Positions 44,476-53,154 of a stretch of DNA of 64,000 bases are shown here, piece by piece. Position 1 is the stretch's first letter; every line of letters begins with the position of its first letter. Both the position numbers and the translations under genes were made by a program. Below the pieces are notes generated by a model that made no database searches, was not told the origin of the DNA, and saw only the letters and a program-made list of their open reading frames with translations. The DNA comes from Ruegeria atlantica (GTDB lineage: Bacteria; Pseudomonadota; Alphaproteobacteria; Rhodobacterales; Rhodobacteraceae). Location of the stretch: NCBI RefSeq assembly GCF_013032455.1, contig NZ_WQCF01000013.1, positions 1 through 64,000 on the forward strand, in the 5' to 3' direction.

Positions 44476-46128
44476 TTAACCCAAATCGTATTCGGGCCAG
44501 AGTGTCGGATCAAAGCCGTCCAGCATGGGTTGCAGGTGTTCCGAGACACTCTGCCATCCACCAATGGATTTGGTTGAAATCTTGTTGCGGACCTGGTCGA
44601 TACTGGCCGTTCTGACCTGCTTGGTATTTTTTTCTGGGTGCATCATGGTTTCGTTCCACTGGATATCGCAGAACGTAGCAACTTTTTGGCTGTAGGTTTT
44701 CGGGTCAGCCACCAGTTTTTCGTACGGTACTGTCAGAATTCGGTCTCCGGCCACTGCATCCCAATGGGCCATGTAGCGGCGGTACATATTCGCTGAATGA
44801 GCAATGGATTTGAGGTTCGAAGCATAACGCATCCCGCCTGCAGGGAATCGTCTGATCCACTTGGACAGCCCGACATCGCGCGGGTCGCGCAGCATGTTGA
44901 TCACTTTCGCATTGGGGAAGGCCGCCAACAGGAAGCCGACACGCTGATAGTTGTGCGGCATCTTATCGACAAAAGCGACCGACCCTTCGGGGATCGGTGG
45001 CATCAGCTTGCGAAACTGTTTTGCGAATTTCGCGGCCTCTGCTTCTTTGAAGCGTTTTTCGTCCTTTTCAAATTGTCGCGACAGGTCGGCCCCTAGCATT
45101 AGTTCACCGCAGCCAGCGATATCCGGGGCCGAGCTCAGCATCATCTCCATCAGGGTAGTGCCAGAACGAGGTTGACCCAAAACGAAGATCGGAGTCGGCG
45201 ATTCGCTTAGTTCGGAAGTCGGCATCTCTGTTCCGACAGGGAACAGACCGGTGATCCGGCTCAGTTTTTCCTCTTCCACGGCTGCGTCATAGGGGTTGCT
45301 ATCGTGTTGTATCGCATTGGCGCGCAAGAACTGCGGCATAGCTGCCGCCAAATCTTCGATTTTTGAGATCAATTGCGCTTTGGCGAACTCCAGTTCCAGG
45401 TTGTCATGGTCTTTGAGTAAGATAGCGGCCTCGACCGCCTCCAGCAGTTCAGGAGCGTCCTCGCTAGAGACCATTGTGGACATTTGCAGAAGGGCTGCTG
45501 GATGTTCGGGGACTTCAGCCAGAATGCGCTGAAGGATTTCTTTTGATCCTTTCTTGTCGCCGCTTTGGTGCAGGTTCACGGACTTCTGGAATGCGATCTT
45601 CAAATTGTCTGGAGCCAACTCATATGCACGGGCGAGATCGCGTGAGTGATCGTCGACAAACCCGATTTTTGAAAAGGCTTGGGATCGTTTCGACAGAAGG
45701 TCGACATTACTGGGATCCGCCTCAAGCTTGCGGGTCGCATGTTCGATGATCGAGCGCCAGTTGCTGCCCTTAAGGTGGATTTCATCCAGAACACGGGTCA
45801 GTTCTTTGTTGTTAGGAAACTGTTCCAGCTTTTGTTCGGTGTATTCCAATGCTTTGGGAATCTGTCCGGTTTGCATCAAAGCATTGGCAAGGTTCTCCAC
45901 GAATTGCGGATCCTCCGGCTTCATCCGGGATGCTTCAACGAAATGGGGGATGGATTTTTTGTACTGCTTCAGCTCTGTCAGTACAAAGCCCGAAATCGCG
46001 TGGAAATCTGACTCCTTGGGGAATTTCTTGACGCCAAGCTGCGCCTTCTTCAGCGCTTGCTGCAGTTTGCCAGCTTCTAAAGCCGCCACCGCCTTGCCTT
46101 TAAGGGTTTTCGCTGTTTGATTTTGCAT
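44476..46128 (-). CDS. TPR-repeat sulfotransferase
   Basis: This protein is about 550 residues. Residues 1-300 form helical TPR repeats (AVAALEAGKLQQALKKA, then ENLANALMQTGQIPKALEY and more). A sulfotransferase domain follows, with PAPS loop FVLGQPRSGTTLMEMMLSSA and 3'-phosphate motif INMLRDPRDVGLSKW. Such fused proteins are common in marine alphaproteobacteria and probably sulfate a polymer; the acceptor is unknown. The ATG at 46128 has GGGG 5 bases upstream; the longer frame reaches into the opposite gene and is unlikely. Confidence 0.9.
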   Translation of the reverse strand: MQNQTAKTLKGKAVAALEAGKLQQALKKAQLGVKKFPKESDFHAISGFVLTELKQYKKSIPHFVEASRMKPEDPQFVENLANALMQTGQIPKALEYTEQKLEQFPNNKELTRVLDEIHLKGSNWRSIIEHATRKLEADPSNVDLLSKRSQAFSKIGFVDDHSRDLARAYELAPDNLKIAFQKSVNLHQSGDKKGSKEILQRILAEVPEHPAALLQMSTMVSSEDAPELLEAVEAAILLKDHDNLELEFAKAQLISKIEDLAAAMPQFLRANAIQHDSNPYDAAVEEEKLSRITGLFPVGTEMPTSELSESPTPIFVLGQPRSGTTLMEMMLSSAPDIAGCGELMLGADLSRQFEKDEKRFKEAEAAKFAKQFRKLMPPIPEGSVAFVDKMPHNYQRVGFLLAAFPNAKVINMLRDPRDVGLSKWIRRFPAGGMRYASNLKSIAHSANMYRRYMAHWDAVAGDRILTVPYEKLVADPKTYSQKVATFCDIQWNETMMHPEKNTKQVRTASIDQVRNKISTKSIGGWQSVSEHLQPMLDGFDPTLWPEYDLG

Positions 46129-46183
46129 GTGACCCCGTGACACCCTGTGCCTGTATAAAACGATTAATGATGGTTCATTACCT

Positions 46184-46849
46184 ATGTGCGGACGGTTTGC
46201 AATAACTCTTCCCAACGATGCGATGGCACAGCTGTTTTCTGCGCGGCCTGCGAACACACTGCCGTCAGTGCCGAATTTCAACGTATGTCCGACCAATAAG
46301 GTGCATGTTGTGCGGGGGGGAGAGGCAGGGCGCACACTGGACCCGCTGCGCTGGGGGTTTTTACCGCATTGGTACAAGACTGAAACCGCAGGTCCGCTAC
46401 TGATCAATGCAAGGGCTGAAACTCTGGCTGAAAAACCCGCTTTTCGCGCCGCATGTCGCGAGCGTCGGTGCCTGATCGTGGCGACCGGTTTCTATGAGTG
46501 GACCAAGAGTGAACAGGGCACTCGCTTGCCCTGGTACATCCACCGCAAGGATGGTGCCCCAATTACCTTTGCCGGGGTTTGGCAGGATTGGGGCGCAGAA
46601 GAGGTTCGACAAGGCACTTGTGCTATCGTGACAACGTCCGCCAACCGGCGCCTCAGCGCCATTCACCACCGGATGCCTCTGATATTGGAGCCAGATGACT
46701 GGCCACTTTGGTTGGGTGAAGCAGGCAAGGGTGCGGCGCGTCTGATGCAGCCTGGTGCCGAAGGGGTGTTGGACTATCACCGCGTTGATCCCGCAGTGAA
46801 TTCGAACCGGGCCAGCGGATCGGACCTGATCGTGCCTATTCCGGCCTAA
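46184..46849 (+). CDS. SOS response-associated peptidase (SRAP/YedK-HMCES family)
   Basis: The 221-residue protein begins MCGRF with the catalytic Cys2 after Met removal and carries NARAET, GFYEW (Glu) and HHRMP (His), the set that forms a DNA-protein crosslink with abasic sites in single-stranded DNA. It protects abasic sites during replication. It starts 55 bases from the divergent TPR-sulfotransferase; mnmH follows 42 bases downstream. Confidence 0.95.
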   Translation: MCGRFAITLPNDAMAQLFSARPANTLPSVPNFNVCPTNKVHVVRGGEAGRTLDPLRWGFLPHWYKTETAGPLLINARAETLAEKPAFRAACRERRCLIVATGFYEWTKSEQGTRLPWYIHRKDGAPITFAGVWQDWGAEEVRQGTCAIVTTSANRRLSAIHHRMPLILEPDDWPLWLGEAGKGAARLMQPGAEGVLDYHRVDPAVNSNRASGSDLIVPIPA

Positions 46850-46891
46850 AGGCATCTTTTCAACGATTAAACCGCAGGATAGACCATTGGC

Positions 46892-47944
46892 ATGGCCTTA
46901 AGTTTCACTGATCTGCCCAGCCTTTTTGCACATGACTTCGACACCGTGATCGATGTGCGCAGCCCGGCGGAATATGTCGAGGATCATCTGCCCGGAGCCA
47001 TAAACCTGCCGGTTTTGGACAATGACGAGCGTGCTGAGATTGGCACTATCTACGTCCAGAAAAGCCCCTTTCTGGCCCGAAAGCTGGGTGCGGCGCTGGT
47101 GTTCCGTAATGCGGCCAATCACATCGAACACAGCCTGTCGCATCATGAGGGCGGATGGAAACCGCTGGTCTATTGCTGGAGAGGTGGGCAGCGGTCGGGG
47201 TCGTTTACCTGGATGTTGCAGCAGATTGGTTGGCGTGCCGAGGTGGTGGATGGCGGATATCGCACCTACCGCCGTCTGGTGAACGGGTTCCTCTATGACG
47301 ATCCCTTGCCACATAGGCTGGTTGCCTTGGACGGCTATACAGGCACGGCCAAGACCGACCTGCTGACTAATCTTAATTCGCGCGGCGTTCAGGTGTTGGA
47401 TCTCGAGGGGCTGGCCAACCATCGGGGATCGCTGTTGGGCGAGATGCCGGGCGGACAACCCAGCCAGAAAGCATTCGAATCCGCTTTGGCCGCCGCATTG
47501 TGCAGGTTTGACCCGGCCCGCACGGTGGTGGTTGAGGCAGAGTCGTCCAAGATCGGTACGCTGATCCTGCCACCGAGCCTTTGGGCCGCGTTGCGCGCCG
47601 CACCCCGCATTCAGATTTCAGCCTCAATCGAAGCCCGCACTGACTATCTGGTTGGTGCCTATGACGACATCCTTTCAGACGCAGAGCGGTTGCGCGACCG
47701 CCTGTCTCCGTTACGAGCGCACAGGGGGCATGAGGTGGTTGATGGTTGGCTCTCTCTGATCGAGGCTGGGGACAAACAGACGCTGACGCGCGCTTTGATG
47801 GAACAACATTACGACCCGTCCTACGCCAAATCCCGCCGCGCGTGTTCGGCCGATGTTGTGGCACGTGTCGAGGCATCGGCACTGAATACCGCTGGGCTTA
47901 ATGCGATGGCCGCGCGGGTGGAAAAAATTCTGGATCAACTTTGA
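46892..47944 (+). CDS. mnmH: tRNA 2-selenouridine synthase
   Basis: The 350-residue protein has an N-terminal rhodanese domain (VIDVRSPAEYVEDHLPGAINLP, active loop YCWRGGQRSG with the conserved Cys) and a C-terminal P-loop-like domain (LDGYTGTAKTDLL). MnmH replaces sulfur of 2-thiouridine at tRNA wobble positions with selenium from selenophosphate via geranylated tRNA. The enzyme supplying selenophosphate, SelD, is encoded directly opposite, with 10 bases of overlap at the 3' ends. Confidence 0.95.
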   Translation: MALSFTDLPSLFAHDFDTVIDVRSPAEYVEDHLPGAINLPVLDNDERAEIGTIYVQKSPFLARKLGAALVFRNAANHIEHSLSHHEGGWKPLVYCWRGGQRSGSFTWMLQQIGWRAEVVDGGYRTYRRLVNGFLYDDPLPHRLVALDGYTGTAKTDLLTNLNSRGVQVLDLEGLANHRGSLLGEMPGGQPSQKAFESALAAALCRFDPARTVVVEAESSKIGTLILPPSLWAALRAAPRIQISASIEARTDYLVGAYDDILSDAERLRDRLSPLRAHRGHEVVDGWLSLIEAGDKQTLTRALMEQHYDPSYAKSRRACSADVVARVEASALNTAGLNAMAARVEKILDQL

Positions 47945-50094
47945 AGGCGCAAGCGGGGAGTGTCGGTCAGGTGACCAATGATGACGGCAGGGTAGCCCGC
48001 GTGTCTTAGCTGGTCGCACAGACCTTGCGCATGAACAGGAGCTGCAGCCGCCAACAACCCTCCGGCGGTTTGCGGATCGAACAGAAGATCAGCTTTGCCG
48101 CCAACTGGTATCTCTGGAACGACGGAGCGATTGTCGTCGAATATCGTTGAACGTATGCCCTGAACGCTCAACTCTTGCGCGCCAATCATTAACGGTACTG
48201 CGTCCAGGTCCAGCAACGCGCCGCAGTCCGAAGCCTCACACATCCCAAGTAGATGTCCGGCCAGACCAAAGCCTGTCACGTCTGTCATCGCATGAGCTTT
48301 GGCAAGAATACGAGACGCTTCGTTCTGAGGTTGAACCATCTGACGGAACGCTTCGGCGATCCATTGCCCTTTAGCCCGACCTGCCATTTCCGCTGCCATC
48401 AGCACGCCGCTGCCCAGCGGTTTGGTGAGGATCAGCGCATCCCCTGGGCGCCCGCCCGACAATGTGATCGGATCTTGGTCACAAAGGCCGGTCAGGGTGA
48501 AACCGATGGTCATCTCATCACCCATCGAGCTGTGGCCGCCGACAATCTCAGCACCTGCCGCGCGGATGACCTCGGTCGCGATGGCCATGATTTCGGCCAT
48601 CGTGCGGTGCTGTAATTCGGGCGACATGCGCGGCAGTATGATCGACGCGGTCGCTGCCTGCGGGGTCGCCCCCATGGCCCAGATATCTCCCAATGCGTGC
48701 ACAGCCGCGATCCGGGTCATCAGCGCGGGGTCATTGGTGAAGCCGCGCAAGTGGTCCGATGTCATCACCTGACGCAAGCCGCCAGTGGTCAGCAGGGCGG
48801 CATCGTCACCGGGCAGAGGGGTGATGTCGGCTCGCTCCGGCGCAGGTAAATCGGCCAGCGCAGCTTGTAGTGCGCCGCGCCCGATCTTGGCCCCACAGCC
48901 TCCGCACATGGGTTTCTTACCCAATGCCGCCAGCATCCCGGCTGCGTGATTGCGTGGCAAAGAGGCGCGCGCCATTTCAGGCAGGTCGCGGAATTTGTTC
49001 ATAAAGCTCTGGTCGATGTGGTTTTTCCATTTCCACATCAATGGCCCGCTAAATGAGGTGCCTAGGCGTTCGGCCAGTGCGGATTTTCCACCTAGGGATA
49101 TTAGCTTCAGATAGTCTTTCTGCGGCTGATATCGCCGCATTCGCCCCGCGCCTAACGCGGCCCGCAGGTTGTTGAACAGAACCGGCGCTTCACGCACAGC
49201 ATAGACCCCGGCCTTGGGCCTGGGATTCTCAGTCAAATGCGCGCAGTCCCCGGCGGCAAAAATCGCCGGTTCGCTGGATTGCAGGAAACCGTTCACGCGG
49301 ATGTAGCCATCCTGCAGATCAAGCCCGGTATTTGCGATCCACTCATAGGGGCGGGCACCGGCAGCTCCGGTCACGAAGGTAGCCGGGATTTCGCGTCCGT
49401 CGTCCAGAACTATATGATCTCTTTCAACGCGCGAAATAGTGGCGTGTTCGATTAGCTCAATACCAAGATCGGCCATCGCCCGGCGGATGGTGGAAGCGGC
49501 TTTGTCTCCGGTCGCGGTCAGGGCCGAGGCATTGTCGACCAACGTCACCTGCGCGCTGCGGCCCTTGGCGCGCAGGGCATGAGCCATCGCCATAACCAGT
49601 TCAACCCCCGCAACACCGCCGCCGATCACGGCGACCGAGGCAGGGTTGGTACCCGCCAGATACTCTGCCCATCGCGATGCGAACAGCCCCAGCGGTTTGG
49701 CTGGGACTGCGTGTTCGGCAAAGCCCGGCAGGGCGGGCATGTCGGACGTGATCCCGACGTTGACCGAAGCCACGTCGAACGACACCGGGGGACGGCCCGG
49801 TACTTGAACACGGCGCGCGCCTATGTCGATGCCTTCCACTGGGCCGAGGATAACACGCGCTCCGGCGAACCGCGCCAGCCGCACCAGATCAATGTCCAGT
49901 TCTGACCGATTGTAATGCCCGGCGACAAAGCCGGGCAGCATGCCGGAATAAGGTGCAGTGGCGCCGGGGTTAATCACCGTGACCCGCGCGCCGGGCAGGG
50001 GGTTCATGCCCCATTTCCGCAGTACCAATGCATGGGTATGACCGCCACCAATCAGAACCAGATCGCGGGTCAGGGGCAGCGGAGAGTGGTGCAT
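47935..50094 (-). CDS. selD: FAD-dependent oxidoreductase fused to selenide, water dikinase
   Basis: This protein of about 719 residues joins an N-terminal NADH-dehydrogenase-like flavoprotein domain (about 1-370; LVLIGGGHTHALVLRKWG, GGGVAGVELVMAMAH, FAAGDCAHLTENPRPKAGVYAVREAPVL) to a C-terminal SelD domain (about 385-719). The SelD catalytic loop reads MCGGCGAKIG, with Cys where some species have selenocysteine, and later GDDAALL. SelD makes selenophosphate from selenide and ATP; the flavin domain may supply reduced selenium. The start at 50094 lies 5 bases from mnhG, so it may share the Mrp transcript. Confidence 0.93.
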   Translation of the reverse strand: MHHSPLPLTRDLVLIGGGHTHALVLRKWGMNPLPGARVTVINPGATAPYSGMLPGFVAGHYNRSELDIDLVRLARFAGARVILGPVEGIDIGARRVQVPGRPPVSFDVASVNVGITSDMPALPGFAEHAVPAKPLGLFASRWAEYLAGTNPASVAVIGGGVAGVELVMAMAHALRAKGRSAQVTLVDNASALTATGDKAASTIRRAMADLGIELIEHATISRVERDHIVLDDGREIPATFVTGAAGARPYEWIANTGLDLQDGYIRVNGFLQSSEPAIFAAGDCAHLTENPRPKAGVYAVREAPVLFNNLRAALGAGRMRRYQPQKDYLKLISLGGKSALAERLGTSFSGPLMWKWKNHIDQSFMNKFRDLPEMARASLPRNHAAGMLAALGKKPMCGGCGAKIGRGALQAALADLPAPERADITPLPGDDAALLTTGGLRQVMTSDHLRGFTNDPALMTRIAAVHALGDIWAMGATPQAATASIILPRMSPELQHRTMAEIMAIATEVIRAAGAEIVGGHSSMGDEMTIGFTLTGLCDQDPITLSGGRPGDALILTKPLGSGVLMAAEMAGRAKGQWIAEAFRQMVQPQNEASRILAKAHAMTDVTGFGLAGHLLGMCEASDCGALLDLDAVPLMIGAQELSVQGIRSTIFDDNRSVVPEIPVGGKADLLFDPQTAGGLLAAAAPVHAQGLCDQLRHAGYPAVIIGHLTDTPRLRLQS

Positions 50095-50099
50095 GGAAC

Positions 50100-50486
50100 T
50101 CAGGTCTTGGTGTGGGCAGGTACGTCTTCGACCTGTTCGACCGCGTGGGTGGCCCAAAGTTCATCCTCGCCCGCGTCTGGCAGATCGCTGGGCTTTTCAT
50201 GGCGGTGAATATGCCATTTGGCAATGAACAGTGCCGTGATCGGAGCCGTCAGGAACAGGAACAGGGTGATCAGCAATTCGTGCAGCGACAGCATGCCCTC
50301 TAACAGGACCGAGTGGCAGATCGACGCCAGCAACACGCCACCCACACCCAGCGTGGTCGCCTTGGTGGGCGCGTGCAGGCGGGACATCGGGTCTTTCAGC
50401 TTAATCATTCCGAAAGAGCCGACAAAGCCGAAAATGCCCGAGACGATCAGAAAGAAGGAGATCACTAGTTCTATGAGGAATGTCAT
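50100..50486 (-). CDS. mnhG: Mrp Na+/H+ antiporter subunit G
   Basis: The 128-residue protein has three transmembrane helices (LIELVISFFLIVSGIFGFVGS, TLGVGGVLLASICHSVL, ELLITLFLFLTAPITALFI) and the family motif KDPMSRLHAPTKATTLG, followed by an acidic cytoplasmic tail. ATG at 50486 is used since the frame upstream overlaps mnhF. It is the last subunit of the antiporter cluster. Confidence 0.93.
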   Translation of the reverse strand: MTFLIELVISFFLIVSGIFGFVGSFGMIKLKDPMSRLHAPTKATTLGVGGVLLASICHSVLLEGMLSLHELLITLFLFLTAPITALFIAKWHIHRHEKPSDLPDAGEDELWATHAVEQVEDVPAHTKT

Positions 50487-50493
50487 GTCGCCC

Positions 50494-50763
50494 TCACTCG
50501 ATGATGTTGCCGCGCAGCATAAAGCGCGCATAGGCCACGGTTGAAACAAATCCGAGCATGGCGATGATCATGGCGGCCTCGAAGAATATCTCGGTTCCCA
50601 GTGCCAGACCATAAAGGATCATCAGCGCGATGGTGTTGATCACCATCGTATCCAGCGCCAGAACACGGGTTCCGACCCCTTCCGCCGATATGATCCGATA
50701 GAGGCACAGCATGATGGCCGCCCCAAAACAGGCGAAGGCAAACCAGATCGCAACTTCGATCAT
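50494..50763 (-). CDS. mnhF: Mrp antiporter subunit F
   Basis: The 89-residue protein has three helices and the family pattern LYRIISAEGVGTRVLALDTMVINTIALMIL near the second helix, read in pieces. Small subunit of the hetero-oligomeric Mrp complex needed for its assembly. ATG at 50763 in an ATGA overlap with mnhE. Confidence 0.93.
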   Translation of the reverse strand: MIEVAIWFAFACFGAAIMLCLYRIISAEGVGTRVLALDTMVINTIALMILYGLALGTEIFFEAAMIIAMLGFVSTVAYARFMLRGNIIE

Positions 50764-51260
50764 TCGAAAATCTCCTTCAGGCGGCGTTCATAACGCTGTT
50801 TGATCTGGTCGCGCACCTCATCCACGTTGGGTGCGTCCAGGCAGTGAACCAAAAGGCAATGCCCCTGCGCGGACAGATCGCAGCTGACCGTGCCGGGGGT
50901 CATGGTGATGGTGCCAGCCAGCACCGTAATCGCCTCGGGTGTGCGCAGTTCCAACGGAATAGAAACCCAATTGGGCTGCCGGTCGGCATCGCGTTTGAAC
51001 AGGATGATCCGGGCAACCGTGATGTTTGCGATCACGATATCCAGCAGGACCACCAGCATATATTCAACCACCTTGGGCCAGTTGCGCAGCTTTGGGCGGT
51101 CTGGCCAGTACGGCTGAGTGATGAAAGGGATAATGATCCCAAGGATCAGACCAAAGACCAAAGAGTTCAGCGAGGGTTTGTTCGCCAGCAATATCCAAAC
51201 CACCGTCAAAAGGAAGGTCAGGTGGGGGTGCGGAAAAATCCGGTGCAGAAGTCTCATCAT
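50760..51260 (-). CDS. mnhE: Mrp antiporter subunit E
   Basis: The 166-residue protein has about three hydrophobic segments near the N-terminus and a cytoplasmic C-terminal domain with the MnhE signature ITVLAGTITMTPGTVSCDLS and LLVHCLDAP. Two adjacent ATG codons (51260 and 51257) follow a GGAGGAGAAGA site; either may start. It overlaps mnhD upstream and mnhF downstream. Confidence 0.94.
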   Translation of the reverse strand: MMRLLHRIFPHPHLTFLLTVVWILLANKPSLNSLVFGLILGIIIPFITQPYWPDRPKLRNWPKVVEYMLVVLLDIVIANITVARIILFKRDADRQPNWVSIPLELRTPEAITVLAGTITMTPGTVSCDLSAQGHCLLVHCLDAPNVDEVRDQIKQRYERRLKEIFE

Positions 51261-52798
51261 TCTTCTCCTCCCAGAACGGCCGAGATGTAGTCTTCAGGAG
51301 TGAACAGCTGTTCGGCCGTTTTACCAGCGTAGTTGAGCGCAGGGCCTGCGAACAGGGTCAGCATGACAAGGCCCAGCACGGCGCCGAAGATTGCCGTGAA
51401 TGCGAGGCCGGGATTCGGCTCGGGCGCGGGCAAGGCGGGGGTTTCTTCGTCTTCATCTTCTGGTGCGGGGTTGTACTCGGCTGCGTGGCTTTTCCAGAAG
51501 ATCAAAGTACCGGCGCGCGCCAGGCCGACGATTGTAACGAAAGACCCTATCAAAATCACAGCCCAGACCACAAAGACATCCGGCGCATCGCGCGCCGCAT
51601 CCAATACCAACAGCTTGCCAATAAAGCCTGATAGCGGCGGCATACCGGCCAAGGCGATTGCTCCGACAAAGAACAGGGCCGAGATCAACCCGCTTTGCGG
51701 CATCGGCGGGGTGGGGGATATTTTGCCGCCCCGGCGCTCCATTACCAGATCGGCCACCAGGAACAGCAGCGCGGTCGCAAGTGTCGAGTGATAGATGTAG
51801 TAGAGCGCTGCTGCGGTGGCGGTTTCCGTGAATAGCGAAATTGCAATCAGCAGAGTGCCCATGGAGGCTATGGCACAGAACGCCACCATACGAGCAATAT
51901 GTTGTGAGCCAAGGATGCCGATTGCGCCAACCGCCAGCGTCACCAGCGCGGCAGGTTGCAACCAGGCACCGACAAGGCCCTGCGTCACCTCCACCTCGGG
52001 GCCGAAGCTCAGCGTGTACATCCGCAAGATCGAATAGGCGCCAACCTTGGTCATGATCGCAAACAGAGCGGCCACTGGAAGCGGTGCGTTCGCATAACTG
52101 GCCGGCAGCCAGAAATGCAGCGGCAGAACGGCGGCCTTGATACAGAACACCAAAAGCAACAGAACCGCACCGACACGCAGCAAGGCCGTATCATCGGCAG
52201 GCAGTTCCGCTACGCGCACTGCCATGTCTGCCATGTTCAGCGTACCAGTCACCGCATAGAGTGTACCCAGTGCAAACAAGAACAGTGTCGAGCCAATCAA
52301 GTTATAGGCGACATATTGAACCCCAGCTTTCAAGCGCACTGAGCCGCCGCCATGCGTCATTAGGCCGTAAGACGCGATCAGCAGAACTTCGAAGAAAACA
52401 AACAGGTTGAAGGCGTCGCCGGTCAGGAAGGCGCCACAGACCCCCATGAGCTGAAAGTGGAACAGCGCGTGGAAATGCTTACCTCGGTCGTCCCAACCGG
52501 ACGCAATTGCATAAAGTACAATGGGCAAGGCCAATATGGCCGTAAGAAGGACCATCATGGCAGATAGGCGGTCCAACACCATCACGATGCCGAACGGTGC
52601 GGGCCAGTCGCCCAGCTCATAGACCTGAATGTCGCCACCCGCCGCCTGCGCCGTGATGGTCAGGGCAATGCCCAACAAACCCACCACACCAGCAACTGAG
52701 AAGATGCGCTGCAGGTCCAGATGATACCGAAGAACCATGATGATAAACGGGGCCAGGATCGCGGGCAGAACGATCGGCGCAACGATCCAGTGGTTCAT
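51257..52798 (-). CDS. mnhD: Mrp antiporter subunit D
   Basis: The 513-residue polytopic protein is homologous to complex I NuoM/NuoN-type subunits: LRYHLDLQRIFS start, FFEVLLIASYGLMTHG with the membrane Glu, FCIKAAVLPLHFWLPASYANAP with the key Lys and loop, and LPPLSGFIGKLLVL. It is one of the two presumed cation/proton-translocating subunits. An acidic-Pro cytoplasmic segment lies near residue 450. ATG at 52798 overlaps the mnhC stop as ATGA. Confidence 0.96.
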   Translation of the reverse strand: MNHWIVAPIVLPAILAPFIIMVLRYHLDLQRIFSVAGVVGLLGIALTITAQAAGGDIQVYELGDWPAPFGIVMVLDRLSAMMVLLTAILALPIVLYAIASGWDDRGKHFHALFHFQLMGVCGAFLTGDAFNLFVFFEVLLIASYGLMTHGGGSVRLKAGVQYVAYNLIGSTLFLFALGTLYAVTGTLNMADMAVRVAELPADDTALLRVGAVLLLLVFCIKAAVLPLHFWLPASYANAPLPVAALFAIMTKVGAYSILRMYTLSFGPEVEVTQGLVGAWLQPAALVTLAVGAIGILGSQHIARMVAFCAIASMGTLLIAISLFTETATAAALYYIYHSTLATALLFLVADLVMERRGGKISPTPPMPQSGLISALFFVGAIALAGMPPLSGFIGKLLVLDAARDAPDVFVVWAVILIGSFVTIVGLARAGTLIFWKSHAAEYNPAPEDEDEETPALPAPEPNPGLAFTAIFGAVLGLVMLTLFAGPALNYAGKTAEQLFTPEDYISAVLGGEE

Positions 52799-53154
52799 GC
52801 GTCTTCTCCCTGCGCGTCCACGCTGTCATGGGCTTTCATATCGATATGGTCATCTTTCGAGGACAGATAGGCAGAGAGTGAGATCATCACGATTACCGCG
52901 GTCATCCCGAACGAGATCACGATGGCCGTCAGCACCAGCGCCTGCGGTAGGGGATCGGTATAGGGGACCTCTTCGTATTTGTTCAGGACGGCGGGCGCAT
53001 CAAGCGCCAGTCGACCAGTAGCAAACAGAAATACGTTCACCGCATAGGTGATCAACGACAGACCCAGAATGACCGGGAAAGTGCGGCGGCGCAGGATCAG
53101 GAAAATCCCGGCGGCGGTCATGATGCCTACGGCTGAGGCGACGAGCGCTTCCAT
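52795..53154 (-). CDS. mnhC: Mrp antiporter subunit C
   Basis: The 119-residue NuoK-like protein has three transmembrane helices (ASAVGIMTAAGIFLILR, FPVILGLSLITYAVNVFLFA, ALVLTAIVISFGMTAVIVMI), consistent with MnhC. The start at 53154 has AAGGAG about 9 bases upstream; the longer frame lies within the preceding mnhA gene. One-base overlap (TGATG) with that gene. Confidence 0.95.
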   Translation of the reverse strand: MEALVASAVGIMTAAGIFLILRRRTFPVILGLSLITYAVNVFLFATGRLALDAPAVLNKYEEVPYTDPLPQALVLTAIVISFGMTAVIVMISLSAYLSSKDDHIDMKAHDSVDAQGEDA

